DNA of 10,350 nucleotides, from assembly GCA_947624535.1 (NCBI GenBank), contig CANQKU010000030.1, forward strand, positions 1-10,350. The letters run 5' to 3'. Each line of letters begins with the position of its first letter. Position 1 is the first letter of the stretch. Positions 1-6,660 of this stretch are shown here, piece after piece. Made by a program: the position numbers and the translations under genes. This stretch comes from an uncultured Bacilli bacterium (lineage in GTDB: Bacteria > Bacillota_I > Bacilli_A > RF39 > UBA660). A model generated the notes under the pieces. It was given only the letters and a program-made list of their open reading frames with translations, ran no database searches and was not told where the DNA came from.

Positions 1-114
1 GGAAATTCTGGAGGTTCTACTTCTACAGGACCAGGTTCAAGTACAGAGCAAAGCTCAGGCTCAAGCCCAGGTGATGGTGGCAACTCTAACTCAGGAAATG
101 AACCTGATGAATAA
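1..114 (+). CDS. C-terminal Gly/Ser-rich tail of a truncated plus-strand gene
   Basis: Frame 1 is open from the window edge to a TAA at 112-114, giving 37 residues rich in Gly, Ser, Asn, Pro and Glu (begins GNSGGSTSTGPG, ends SGNEPDE). The rest of the gene is outside the window. The stop is followed 13 nt later by a hairpin terminator on the same strand, which supports this as a real gene end. Low-complexity, probably disordered, acidic Gly/Ser tails of this kind are common at the C terminus of extracytoplasmic proteins such as bifunctional class A penicillin-binding proteins. That identity is only a guess, because no folded domain is visible here. Confidence 0.6.
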   Translation, partial: GNSGGSTSTGPGSSTEQSSGSSPGDGGNSNSGNEPDE

Positions 115-127
115 AATTATATAATTT

Positions 128-157
128 AAAAGACTAGGGTTTTGTCCTAGTCTTTTT
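128..157 (+). terminator. Rho-independent terminator of the left-edge plus-strand gene
   Basis: An 11-bp perfect stem, AAAAGACTAGG (128-138) with CCTAGTCTTTT (146-156), encloses a 7-nt loop and runs into a T tract ending at 157. It lies 13 nt after the TAA at 112-114. It has little T-rich sequence on the other side, so it probably works mainly in the plus direction. Confidence 0.85.
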
Positions 158-243
158 ATGATTGTTAAACAAAAGCATCGTATATTCCATTTAGTTAATT
201 TATTTATATCACACTACAATGTTATTTTTATGCCATTTTTTTC

Positions 244-275
244 AAAAAAACACACTATTTTGTTAATTAGTGTGT
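244..275 (-). terminator. Hairpin plus T7 on the minus strand inside the convergent spacer
   Basis: Read on the minus strand, ACACACTA (275-268) pairs perfectly with TAGTGTGT (257-250) across a 10-nt loop, and TTTTTTT (250-244) follows at once. This is the layout of an intrinsic terminator. The nearest minus-strand gene already has its own terminator about 140 nt upstream (413-442), so this hairpin would serve either as a backup or as the end of a separate short transcript that starts near 311. Confidence 0.6.
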
Positions 276-276
276 A
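251..276. repeat. 26-bp imperfect palindromic repeat, copy 1
   Basis: CACACTA (251-257) and TAGTGTG (268-274) form the arms of a perfect 7-bp inverted repeat. The whole 26-bp unit matches the unit at 293-318 at 23 of 26 positions. A lone left arm, CACACTA, also occurs at 210-216, so the arms start at 210, 251 and 293, a period of 41-42 bp or about four helical turns. The unit could be an operator or a duplicated terminator hairpin. Confidence 0.6.
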
Positions 277-292
277 ACTAATACCGCTTCTT

Positions 293-318
293 CACATTAT
301 TTTGCCAATTAGTGTGTA
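293..318. repeat. 26-bp imperfect palindromic repeat, copy 2
   Basis: CACATTA (293-299) and TAGTGTG (310-316) are the arms, with one G-T wobble. This copy differs from copy 1 at three positions and has no T tract, so it is not a terminator on either strand. Its right end touches the -10-like hexamer at 318-323 of a minus-strand promoter candidate, so it covers roughly the start site and first 20 or so transcribed bases. Confidence 0.55.
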
Positions 319-346
319 TTTTACACGATTTTTTAACACTTTTCAA
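318..346 (-). promoter_or_regulatory. Candidate sigma-A promoter for a short minus-strand RNA
   Basis: On the minus strand TTGAAA (346-341), a 17-nt spacer and TAAAAT (323-318) form a good -35/-10 pair. The -35 is identical to those of the two promoters at 3202-3230 and 6632-6660. No gene lies immediately downstream in this direction, only two hairpins and a T tract. In sequence this AT-rich, chance matches are likely, hence the moderate confidence. Confidence 0.4.
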
Positions 347-412
347 CGATTTTTTGTATATTTTTTTAATTTAAATACCTTCTCTTTAAAGTGAGAACAA
401 AATTTTACAAAT

Positions 413-442
413 AAAAAACTGGTTAACATTGGCACCAGTTTT
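413..442 (-). terminator. Terminator of the LtaS-like operon
   Basis: On the minus strand AAAACTGGT (442-434) pairs with ACCAGTTTT (423-415) across a 10-nt loop, followed by a run of T down to 413. The hairpin begins 6 nt after the TAA at 449-451, so it is a tight, classic end for the transcription unit. Confidence 0.85.
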
Positions 443-448
443 ACTATT

Positions 449-1099
449 TTATTCACTTTTTTCAGAAATCTCTACTAATACTAATTTTTTTCCATCATGG
501 ACATAAGTAAATATAGCACTTGTTTGATATCCCTCCGCAACGGTTGGATTTTTATAAGTCCAACTTGCTTCAACTTTATATGACTTTTCATCGCTCTTAT
601 CACCATAAGTATATTCTTCTTGACTTACTTTATCAATTGTTACTTGATCAATAATTGGAAGATTTTGTTTTCTTTGTTTATAGATATTACTTTCTACATA
701 TTTATAGATTGTATCATCAGCTTTTTCCATGAAATTATCTAAAATATCTTGATGAACAAAGTCAGTACCACCAACATCAGTTTTAGCAATATGATCACCT
801 AATGAATAAAAGTCTACAATAAACATTTTAGTAATCGTCTTTACATACTTCTTTTCATCTACTTCTTTTTCTTTTAATACATCTTTTAATTCTTGAAATA
901 ACTTTTTATAAGCCGCACTCTTGTTATTTTTTAGCTTATACCCATACTCTGGTATTTCAGAAACTACTTTTATTTCTTTTACTTGGTCTTTATCAAAGAA
1001 TACAAAATAATAAATTACACCTAATAAAGCAAGTACTAAAATTAGTAAAATAATAATTAATAATTTTTTAGGTTTTCTTTTTATCTTTTTAACTGCCAT
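449..1099 (-). CDS. Membrane-anchored protein of unknown function, last gene of the LtaS-like operon
   Basis: The product has 216 residues: a Lys/Arg-rich N terminus (residues 2-12), one hydrophobic segment (about 13-35), then a charged domain that should lie outside the cell. Its first half looks helical (about 55-145). Its second half is beta-rich (about 150-213) and ends in alternating strands (YQTSAIFTYVHDGKKLVLVEI). I do not recognise the family. A single N-terminal anchor with an alpha-then-beta domain is reminiscent of small NTF2-like or cystatin-like extracytoplasmic modules, but that is a shape impression only. The ATG lies inside the end of the LtaS-like gene (11-nt overlap), with AAGGGG 6 nt upstream, so translation is probably coupled to that enzyme. 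A role alongside it at the membrane is an inference from context. Confidence 0.85.
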   Translation of the reverse strand: MAVKKIKRKPKKLLIIILLILVLALLGVIYYFVFFDKDQVKEIKVVSEIPEYGYKLKNNKSAAYKKLFQELKDVLKEKEVDEKKYVKTITKMFIVDFYSLGDHIAKTDVGGTDFVHQDILDNFMEKADDTIYKYVESNIYKQRKQNLPIIDQVTIDKVSQEEYTYGDKSDEKSYKVEASWTYKNPTVAEGYQTSAIFTYVHDGKKLVLVEISEKSE

Positions 1100-3176
1100 C
1101 TTGCACCCCTTCTTGATATGTTAATATATCTTTTTCCTCTTGACTTTTTGCGATTAAGTCATAAACAATTACATCATTTGAAATATTTAATAACTTTGTA
1201 GCATACTCACTATTTTTATTTATTTCTTCTTCACTAATAGCACTATTATCGAGTGATAAATACTCACCCTTCTGACTATTATAATAAATTTTATTAGTTA
1301 CCCAGTTACCTGTAGGGAAAACTACAATATTGTTAGATTTTATATCAAAAATGTCATGTCCTAGTTGATACTTATTATAAAATCCAAACATATTTCCTAA
1401 TGTTGGCATAACGTCATACATTCCCATAACATTAGTAACTTTCATATTTAAATCAGTTCCTTTCATATCTTTAGTCCAAATAATAAATGGAACTTTTCTA
1501 CCTAATTCATACTGATAAGAGTCATACTCTTTATAATTAGGATCATCACTATCTAACTTTTTATCTTTTTCTTTATCATAATTATACATATAGTCATATT
1601 CTTTTCGAGAAATTCTAGCATCATGGTCTCCATAGATTACTACTACAGTATTATCTAAAAGATTGCTTTGCTCTAATAGTTCAAATAATTCTCCTAATGC
1701 TTCATCAGCATAATGTGCAGATTTAATATAATTACCTAATTTTCTACCCTCTAGGTATGGATAAACTACTTCTTCCGTTGTACCATCTTCTTTAGTAACA
1801 GTCTCTTTCATATTAACTTCATAGTCACCATAATGTTCTACATCAGAAAATGGTGTATGATTTGATAACATAATCATTAATCCATACCATTTATTATGTT
1901 TTTCATTGATATCTTGTAATTTTGGTATTGATTGCTTGAAAAATTCTTTATCACTTAAACCTAAACCTACAATATTCTCTTCTTTTACCTCATAGTCAGC
2001 TTTACTATAAAATTTTTCATAACCTAAATGCTCATACATATTTCTTCTATTCCAAAAGTCCGCTGTATTAGCATGCATACTAAATGTAAAGTATCCTTTA
2101 TCTGCCATTAAATTTGGAATAGAGTTATAAGTTCTATCGAAATAAGAAACAAATGCTGTACCACTTTGAGTTGGTAATAGTGAAGTTGTAAATGTAAGTT
2201 CAGAGTCACTACTAGTACCAACACTTACCTGAGGATAAAAGTTAGAAAAATACATTCCTTCATTAGCTATTCTTTTTAAATTTGGAACAACATCTTTTCC
2301 ATTAAACTTCATATCTAACAAATTATTTTGCATACTCTCTGCATGAATAACTAAGACATTCTTACCAGCAAAAATATTCGTATATTGATTACTTTCGCCT
2401 TTTTTTACATCTTTATAATATTCTTTAAATTCTTTCAAAGCTTTGTCATATCCAAATAAAGAATTAATCTTAGGTTGGACAGAGGTAACAATATCATTTA
2501 ATTGATAAATATAAATACCAAATTTCATGACAACATATTCTCTATTCCATTGCTTAACAAATCTACTAATATCTAATGGAGATAATGTAATAGTAAATAA
2601 AACAGCAATAACAGCTCCTGCGATTAAAGTCTTAAGAGTTTTTCTTTTTCTCTCTGACTTTAACTCAACTTTATGGTAATAATTTTTCCTTTTTAATTTA
2701 ATATGTACTGCGATTAATAAAATTGGTCCAAATATGTAAACTATATCTTTTATTTGTAAAACATTTTCTACAACGGCATCTCCAACAGATGCTATATACT
2801 GAGTTAGTGATAGCATTGATACTGAAGCAAAAGATGTGTAAAAGGTATAGTAAATTGAATTAATCATACAAATTAATGATAATATAATATCAAATGTCAA
2901 ATAATATGAAAAACGATTTTTAGGTTTTAATAAATATCCAAAAGCACCTATTAAAACAATAACTGCGGTATCTGCTAAAATTGGCTTAATTGATAAATAA
3001 TTTTCTATAAGATGCATTGATAAAAACCTTAAAAGAGTAGAATTTAATACACAAGTAAAAACAAATGTCAAAAATAACACATTGTTTTTCATATATTTTT
3101 TAATTAAATGATCTTGTTTTATTCTTTTAAATAATTGAACTAGTTGTTCTTTTTTATTTTTTATTTTCTTCTTCAT
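1089..3176 (-). CDS. LtaS-type lipoteichoic acid synthase / phosphoglycerol transferase family protein
   Basis: The product has 695 residues: about five membrane segments (roughly 33-50, 66-83, 89-110, 142-158, 180-199), a linker, and an extracellular sulfatase-fold domain from about 265. Enzymes of this family move glycerol phosphate from phosphatidylglycerol onto a glycolipid-anchored polymer outside the cell. Active-site landmarks are present: HAES with Glu280, FWNRR (374-378), SNH with His440, and YGDHD with Asp517/His518. The nucleophile motif reads GTSSDSE (320-326). Aligned with the GKTSDAE of S. aureus LtaS, Ser322 takes the place of the catalytic Thr. The length is slightly above the roughly 650 residues typical of LtaS. 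The start is supported by a GAGGT 11 nt upstream and a strong promoter at 3202-3230. It is first in a two-gene operon. It could be a related phosphoglycerol transferase rather than the main LTA polymerase. Confidence 0.92.
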   Translation of the reverse strand: MKKKIKNKKEQLVQLFKRIKQDHLIKKYMKNNVLFLTFVFTCVLNSTLLRFLSMHLIENYLSIKPILADTAVIVLIGAFGYLLKPKNRFSYYLTFDIILSLICMINSIYYTFYTSFASVSMLSLTQYIASVGDAVVENVLQIKDIVYIFGPILLIAVHIKLKRKNYYHKVELKSERKRKTLKTLIAGAVIAVLFTITLSPLDISRFVKQWNREYVVMKFGIYIYQLNDIVTSVQPKINSLFGYDKALKEFKEYYKDVKKGESNQYTNIFAGKNVLVIHAESMQNNLLDMKFNGKDVVPNLKRIANEGMYFSNFYPQVSVGTSSDSELTFTTSLLPTQSGTAFVSYFDRTYNSIPNLMADKGYFTFSMHANTADFWNRRNMYEHLGYEKFYSKADYEVKEENIVGLGLSDKEFFKQSIPKLQDINEKHNKWYGLMIMLSNHTPFSDVEHYGDYEVNMKETVTKEDGTTEEVVYPYLEGRKLGNYIKSAHYADEALGELFELLEQSNLLDNTVVVIYGDHDARISRKEYDYMYNYDKEKDKKLDSDDPNYKEYDSYQYELGRKVPFIIWTKDMKGTDLNMKVTNVMGMYDVMPTLGNMFGFYNKYQLGHDIFDIKSNNIVVFPTGNWVTNKIYYNSQKGEYLSLDNSAISEEEINKNSEYATKLLNISNDVIVYDLIAKSQEEKDILTYQEGVQDGS

Positions 3177-3201
3177 CTTCGATTTCGACCTCGCTTATTT
3201 T

Positions 3202-3230
3202 ATTATAGCACTGATTATTATAATTTTCAA
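3202..3230 (-). promoter_or_regulatory. Extended -10 sigma-A promoter of the LtaS-like operon
   Basis: On the minus strand TTGAAA (3230-3225), a 17-nt spacer and TATAAT (3207-3202) lie upstream of the LtaS-like gene. The spacer ends in TGC, which makes an extended -10 (TGCTATAAT). The -35 begins 6 nt after the YihY-family stop at 3237-3239. The expected start site near 3195 leaves a leader of about 20 nt carrying the GAGGT ribosome binding site (3188-3192). There is no terminator between the upstream gene and this promoter, so read-through may add to expression. Confidence 0.8.
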
Positions 3231-3236
3231 TTCGTT

Positions 3237-4088
3237 CTATTTATCATCTTTAACTAGTTGTAATTGTCTTGTTTCAAAGTCATCTTTTTCAGTGTTACTG
3301 GCATTTAAAGCCATACCTAATACAAAAATATAAGAAAGAATATAAACCCACATTAATAAGAATAAGATATCAGAAATACTTCCATAGAATAAGTTATAAT
3401 TAGAAAAAGTTCCTACATAAATAGAATAAAGTTTAGTAGCGACAATCCAACCTAGGGTTGTAAAGATTGACCCTGTATTTACAGTTTTTGTCTTAATCGA
3501 TCTATCTGGTGCAACAACGTATAAGAATTTAATACCATAGAATACTAAAACAATAGAAATTGGATATTGTAAAGTTTGATAAATTCCATAGGCAAATCTA
3601 GTATCTGTATTTGTTGGCAAAGATTTTGCAATAATATTAAAGATACTATCACCAAAAACAGGAACTATTAATAAGAACAGAATTAACATTACTAATACTA
3701 ATGTCATAACTATAGCTTTAATTCTTCTTCTAAAGATATTATCATCTTTAACATGATATATTTCATTGGAAGTAATAATCATAGAATGAGCTCCATTAGA
3801 GGCTAAAATAAAAGCTGAGATAAAAAATATGGCAATGTTGAAGGTTAATCCTTTTCCTGAGACAAATGTTATAAAGTTATCAGTAATATCAAATGGAAAA
3901 ATAGATGCTAGTATTTGGGTTATTTCTGTTTCTGAGACTGATAAATAACCTGCGATTGTTCCTACTAGGGCAATTAGAGGAATTAATGATACGACAAAGA
4001 AAAAAGCGAGTTGTCCTGGTAAGACTCTCATTTCCGGTTTTGTTACATACATAAATACTTTTTTAAAAAACCTTCTAACTCGCTCCAT
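3237..4088 (-). CDS. YihY/BrkB family inner membrane protein
   Basis: The product has 283 residues with six predicted membrane segments (about 29-48, 83-105, 124-146, 173-192, 205-225, 238-263). Family hallmarks are visible: GQLAFFFVVSLIPLI near the first segment, APDR (193-196) followed by a Gly-rich start to the fifth segment, and a C-terminal block with NYNLFYGSISDIL (230-242), an LMWVYI helix and a GMALNA ending (258-263). Members were once misnamed ribonuclease BN. Their true function is not settled, and transport or membrane-associated roles have been suggested, so no gene symbol is given. The ATG follows a GAGGT (4096-4100) that overlaps the TGA of the upstream GGDEF-protein gene, leaving only 9 nt between genes. 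The gene is therefore almost certainly co-transcribed and translationally linked. The C terminus is charged and cytoplasmic (266-283). Confidence 0.93.
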   Translation of the reverse strand: MERVRRFFKKVFMYVTKPEMRVLPGQLAFFFVVSLIPLIALVGTIAGYLSVSETEITQILASIFPFDITDNFITFVSGKGLTFNIAIFFISAFILASNGAHSMIITSNEIYHVKDDNIFRRRIKAIVMTLVLVMLILFLLIVPVFGDSIFNIIAKSLPTNTDTRFAYGIYQTLQYPISIVLVFYGIKFLYVVAPDRSIKTKTVNTGSIFTTLGWIVATKLYSIYVGTFSNYNLFYGSISDILFLLMWVYILSYIFVLGMALNASNTEKDDFETRQLQLVKDDK

Positions 4089-4098
4089 CTTTTTTACC

Positions 4099-6141
4099 TC
4101 ATTCTTTATTATATTCTTCTTTATCAGTTACCATTTCTAGGGTTGCTTCGTTAATAGCATCATCTAATGTCTTAATCTCATCAGTAATCATACTAAATCC
4201 TACACCTGCTCCAAACTCATGAGGAAGTTTCTTTAACTCTTTTGATAATTTCTTTACATAAGTAGTAATTTGTCTTTCACTATAACCTACTAAATATATT
4301 AGAAATTCATTTCCATCAGTACGAATAATCTCACTATTTTCTAGTTGAGTATTTACTAATACCCCAGCAGCTTCAATAATTAATTGATCCCCTTCTTCAT
4401 GTCCATAATTATCATTGACATATTTTACATTATTTAAATCAATCATAACAATAGATTGTGGAAAAACCTTAGATGCTTCCCATTCTGGCATCTTAGCATT
4501 TAAATAATTACGATTTTTTAAAGAAGTTAACATATCAATATACTTATGTTTATCAGTAATTATAATCTTTTTCTTTTCATGTTTTTTCTTAATAACAAAG
4601 TAAATTATTCCACCTATTATTAATGGGGCAAAAATAATAATTAAAATAAATATATAAATTTGTTGTAAACTACTTTGTTCTAAGAAAGACTCATTGATTG
4701 TTTCTAATCCACTATTTTTATAATTATAATATGAATTAGTATTAATGATATAATTTACTAAATTATAGAAAGCTTGATCGGATTTTTTTACCATAAACTT
4801 ATAGTCATTCATCATCGTATCTAAATATAATAAACGATAATCTTCAAATTTAGATTTTTGATATTCGTCATAAATATTTCGATCAATAATTATTAAAGAA
4901 TTTTCACTATTTTTAACTAAGTCATCGATATTATCATATGTTTTAATATTAGCTTGCCCATTATTATTAACATAATTATATAAAGAATTATTACTAAGCA
5001 TCGCAACATTTTGATTTTTAATACTTTCAAATGAATTTATAATATAATTATTTTCAGGTTTTCCTAAAATAACATAATCTTCTATAAATGTAGAAATAGT
5101 CGCATTATATAAATCATTATTAATACCATAGTAATCAAAATAAATATCTACTTCACCATTTCTTATGGCATCTTCTAATTCTTTTTTATTATTATACTTT
5201 TTGTATTTAAACTCAGTACCAGCTAAACGTGACACACGATTTAAATACTCTAAAGCAATTCCTACAACCTTACCATTTTTATCTACTTCATAAGGTTTAT
5301 TTTCAACATATCCATATGTATAAACTTTTGAAACTAGTGCAGCCTTATCTTTAGAACTTAACTTATTTTCTGAAACATAATAATCAAAATATTCTTTATC
5401 ATACGTAGAAATAAAATCTACTTCTTTCCACTTCTTATAATATTTTCTTACAATATTATTTAATTGTTCATTATTATTAGATAAAGTTAAAACTATCTTT
5501 TTAGAAATTTCAGTAAAATAATAATTTATAAAATATGAGTTATTAGAAATATTTTTATCCATATACATCATATTAGGAATAATAATCATATTAACAGTAT
5601 TACTATCTAAAGCTTTATATAACTCATCAATACTTTGATAAGTCTTATAAGATATATTAGTAGCTGACTTTAAATAATATTTTAATGTTTCAGCATCATC
5701 TTCAAAAATACCAAAAGTTACATTTTTTATATCTTTTACACGATTAATTCTCTCATAAGTTTTTCCAATTGCTATATAATAATCTTCAAACCATAATAAG
5801 TCTTTACTTGTTAATTTATCATTACTATTTAAAATTTGAAAACGAAGACTATCTGTTGTAGAAGTACTTTCTTTTAGATATGGAATTTTATTAAATTCTA
5901 ATCCTATATTTTTATGAAAATCCTCTATAAATTCATAAAAAACACCCTTACCATCCATTCCATATATTGGATAGTCGTTAATTACTTCTACATCAATTTC
6001 TTCTCTACTATTATCTTGTACCCATTTTTTTTCACTAACTGTCAAAGAAGTAGTTTTATCTTCATGATTATAATAACGATATACGAATATAAACGCAACA
6101 ATAGCTATAATTATGGGAATAATTAAAAATTTCTTTTTCAT
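4099..6141 (-). CDS. Membrane sensor with two solute-binding-like domains and a degenerate GGDEF (DGNEF) domain
   Basis: The product has 680 residues: N-terminal membrane segment (5-21), two extracellular regions resembling tandem family-3 solute-binding domains (about 48-250 and 268-480), a second membrane segment (about 495-517), and a cytoplasmic GGDEF-type domain (about 530-675). The second sensor half carries the typical KPYEVDKNGKVVGIALEYLNRV block (282-303). In the GGDEF domain the DxLTSLKNR entry motif (536-544), Asp568, Asn576/Asp577 and GHEEGD with Asp585 are kept. The signature is DGNEF (609-613) instead of GG[DE]EF. No RxxD inhibitory site precedes it, and the usual C-terminal ALYxAK helix is replaced by ATLEM (666-670). 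Known relatives make cyclic di-GMP; this one may be weak, altered or purely a nucleotide-binding receptor. It sits 3 nt after the upstream stop with only a weak ribosome binding site, suggesting coupled translation. Asn and Tyr richness reflects AT bias. Confidence 0.9.
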   Translation of the reverse strand: MKKKFLIIPIIIAIVAFIFVYRYYNHEDKTTSLTVSEKKWVQDNSREEIDVEVINDYPIYGMDGKGVFYEFIEDFHKNIGLEFNKIPYLKESTSTTDSLRFQILNSNDKLTSKDLLWFEDYYIAIGKTYERINRVKDIKNVTFGIFEDDAETLKYYLKSATNISYKTYQSIDELYKALDSNTVNMIIIPNMMYMDKNISNNSYFINYYFTEISKKIVLTLSNNNEQLNNIVRKYYKKWKEVDFISTYDKEYFDYYVSENKLSSKDKAALVSKVYTYGYVENKPYEVDKNGKVVGIALEYLNRVSRLAGTEFKYKKYNNKKELEDAIRNGEVDIYFDYYGINNDLYNATISTFIEDYVILGKPENNYIINSFESIKNQNVAMLSNNSLYNYVNNNGQANIKTYDNIDDLVKNSENSLIIIDRNIYDEYQKSKFEDYRLLYLDTMMNDYKFMVKKSDQAFYNLVNYIINTNSYYNYKNSGLETINESFLEQSSLQQIYIFILIIIFAPLIIGGIIYFVIKKKHEKKKIIITDKHKYIDMLTSLKNRNYLNAKMPEWEASKVFPQSIVMIDLNNVKYVNDNYGHEEGDQLIIEAAGVLVNTQLENSEIIRTDGNEFLIYLVGYSERQITTYVKKLSKELKKLPHEFGAGVGFSMITDEIKTLDDAINEATLEMVTDKEEYNKE

Positions 6142-6144
6142 GTA

Positions 6145-6609
6145 CTAACTCGCCGCCCTATCTTTTGTCCAAACAAAATTACTTTTTTTATTTTGTTTAT
6201 AGCCAATAATTGGGAAATCTTTGACATCATTTTCTTTTTTAATAAATACTTGAATATCATAAAATTTCTTTTGGTCTTCATCAAGATTTTCTAAAACCTT
6301 AGGAGCTAAAGCTTTAGCTGTATCTAGACCTACGTCATCATTAACGGTAATAATAAGATTGACAATTTTTCCCTGAAGTGAATACTTAGCCTCTTTTACA
6401 GCACTATCTTTTTTAATACCTTCTACAATATCTTTCTTTTGACTAGAAGTTATCTCTACTTCTTCAATTCCATCTAGACGATTTCCATAAAAAGCATTCT
6501 TACTATTAGAGAAAAATATATCTTTAATTACAAAAGCAAGTCCAATCAAAATTAATAATAAAATTACAGCAAAAACAACAATTTTATGTTCTTTCATATA
6601 CTTTTTCAT
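6145..6609 (-). CDS. Small single-pass membrane protein of unknown function, first gene of the GGDEF/YihY operon
   Basis: The product has 154 residues: a short basic N terminus, one membrane segment (about 10-32), and an extracytoplasmic domain of about 120 residues with an alternating helix/strand pattern. In it, residues 55-70 look helical, about 74-91 form two strands (KYSLQGKIVNLIITV), 95-110 is a helix (TAKALAPKVLENL), and a strand follows (YDIQVFIKK). The C terminus ends in a Phe/Trp-containing stretch (FPIIGYKQNKKSNFVW). I recognise no named family; the small alpha/beta layout is BON-like or Gls24-like only in outline. The start is firm: AGGA lies 9 nt upstream of the ATG and a near-perfect promoter just beyond. 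As the leader gene of an operon with a surface sensor, it may modulate or stabilise that receptor (inference). Confidence 0.85.
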   Translation of the reverse strand: MKKYMKEHKIVVFAVILLLILIGLAFVIKDIFFSNSKNAFYGNRLDGIEEVEITSSQKKDIVEGIKKDSAVKEAKYSLQGKIVNLIITVNDDVGLDTAKALAPKVLENLDEDQKKFYDIQVFIKKENDVKDFPIIGYKQNKKSNFVWTKDRAAS

Positions 6610-6631
6610 ATTCTCACATCCTAATATCTTT

Positions 6632-6660
6632 ATTATACACTATGTATTTTATGTTTTCAA
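6632..6660 (-). promoter_or_regulatory. Sigma-A promoter of the small protein-GGDEF-YihY operon
   Basis: On the minus strand TTGAAA (6660-6655), a 17-nt spacer and TATAAT (6637-6632) form a near-consensus promoter. The -35 directly abuts the gatB stop codon (6661-6663). The leader is about 15 nt and carries AGGA (6619-6622). No hairpin terminator separates it from gatB, so some gatCAB transcripts may continue into this operon. Confidence 0.82.

Larger units (their letters stand above)
244..311 (-). ncRNA. Putative ~68-nt small RNA in the convergent intergenic spacer
   Basis: A minus-strand transcript starting about 7 nt after the TAAAAT at 318-323 would begin near 311 and end in the hairpin plus T7 at 244-275. 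It would carry two hairpins built from the related 26-bp repeats, joined by an unpaired purine-rich linker (GAAGAAGCGG, around 283-292 read on the minus strand). It contains no useful open reading frame. The evidence is only the combination of promoter and terminator between two already terminated convergent genes. No known RNA family was recognised, and the exact 5' end is inferred. Confidence 0.33.

Noticed and set aside
251..318. CRISPR array
   Set aside because: There are only two related 26-bp units separated by 16 bp, with mismatches and no cas genes.
4099..4101. Mycoplasma-type code with TGA read as Trp
   Set aside because: TGA ends the sensor gene directly before the YihY-family ribosome binding site, and Trp is encoded by TGG where checked (for example in FWNRR of the LtaS-like gene).
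5914..6126. 70-codon open frame on the plus strand
   Set aside because: It lies antisense inside the sensor-GGDEF gene, is a low-complexity Phe/Tyr/Ile string, and has no convincing ribosome binding site or homology-like motif. It is a shadow of an AT-rich gene.
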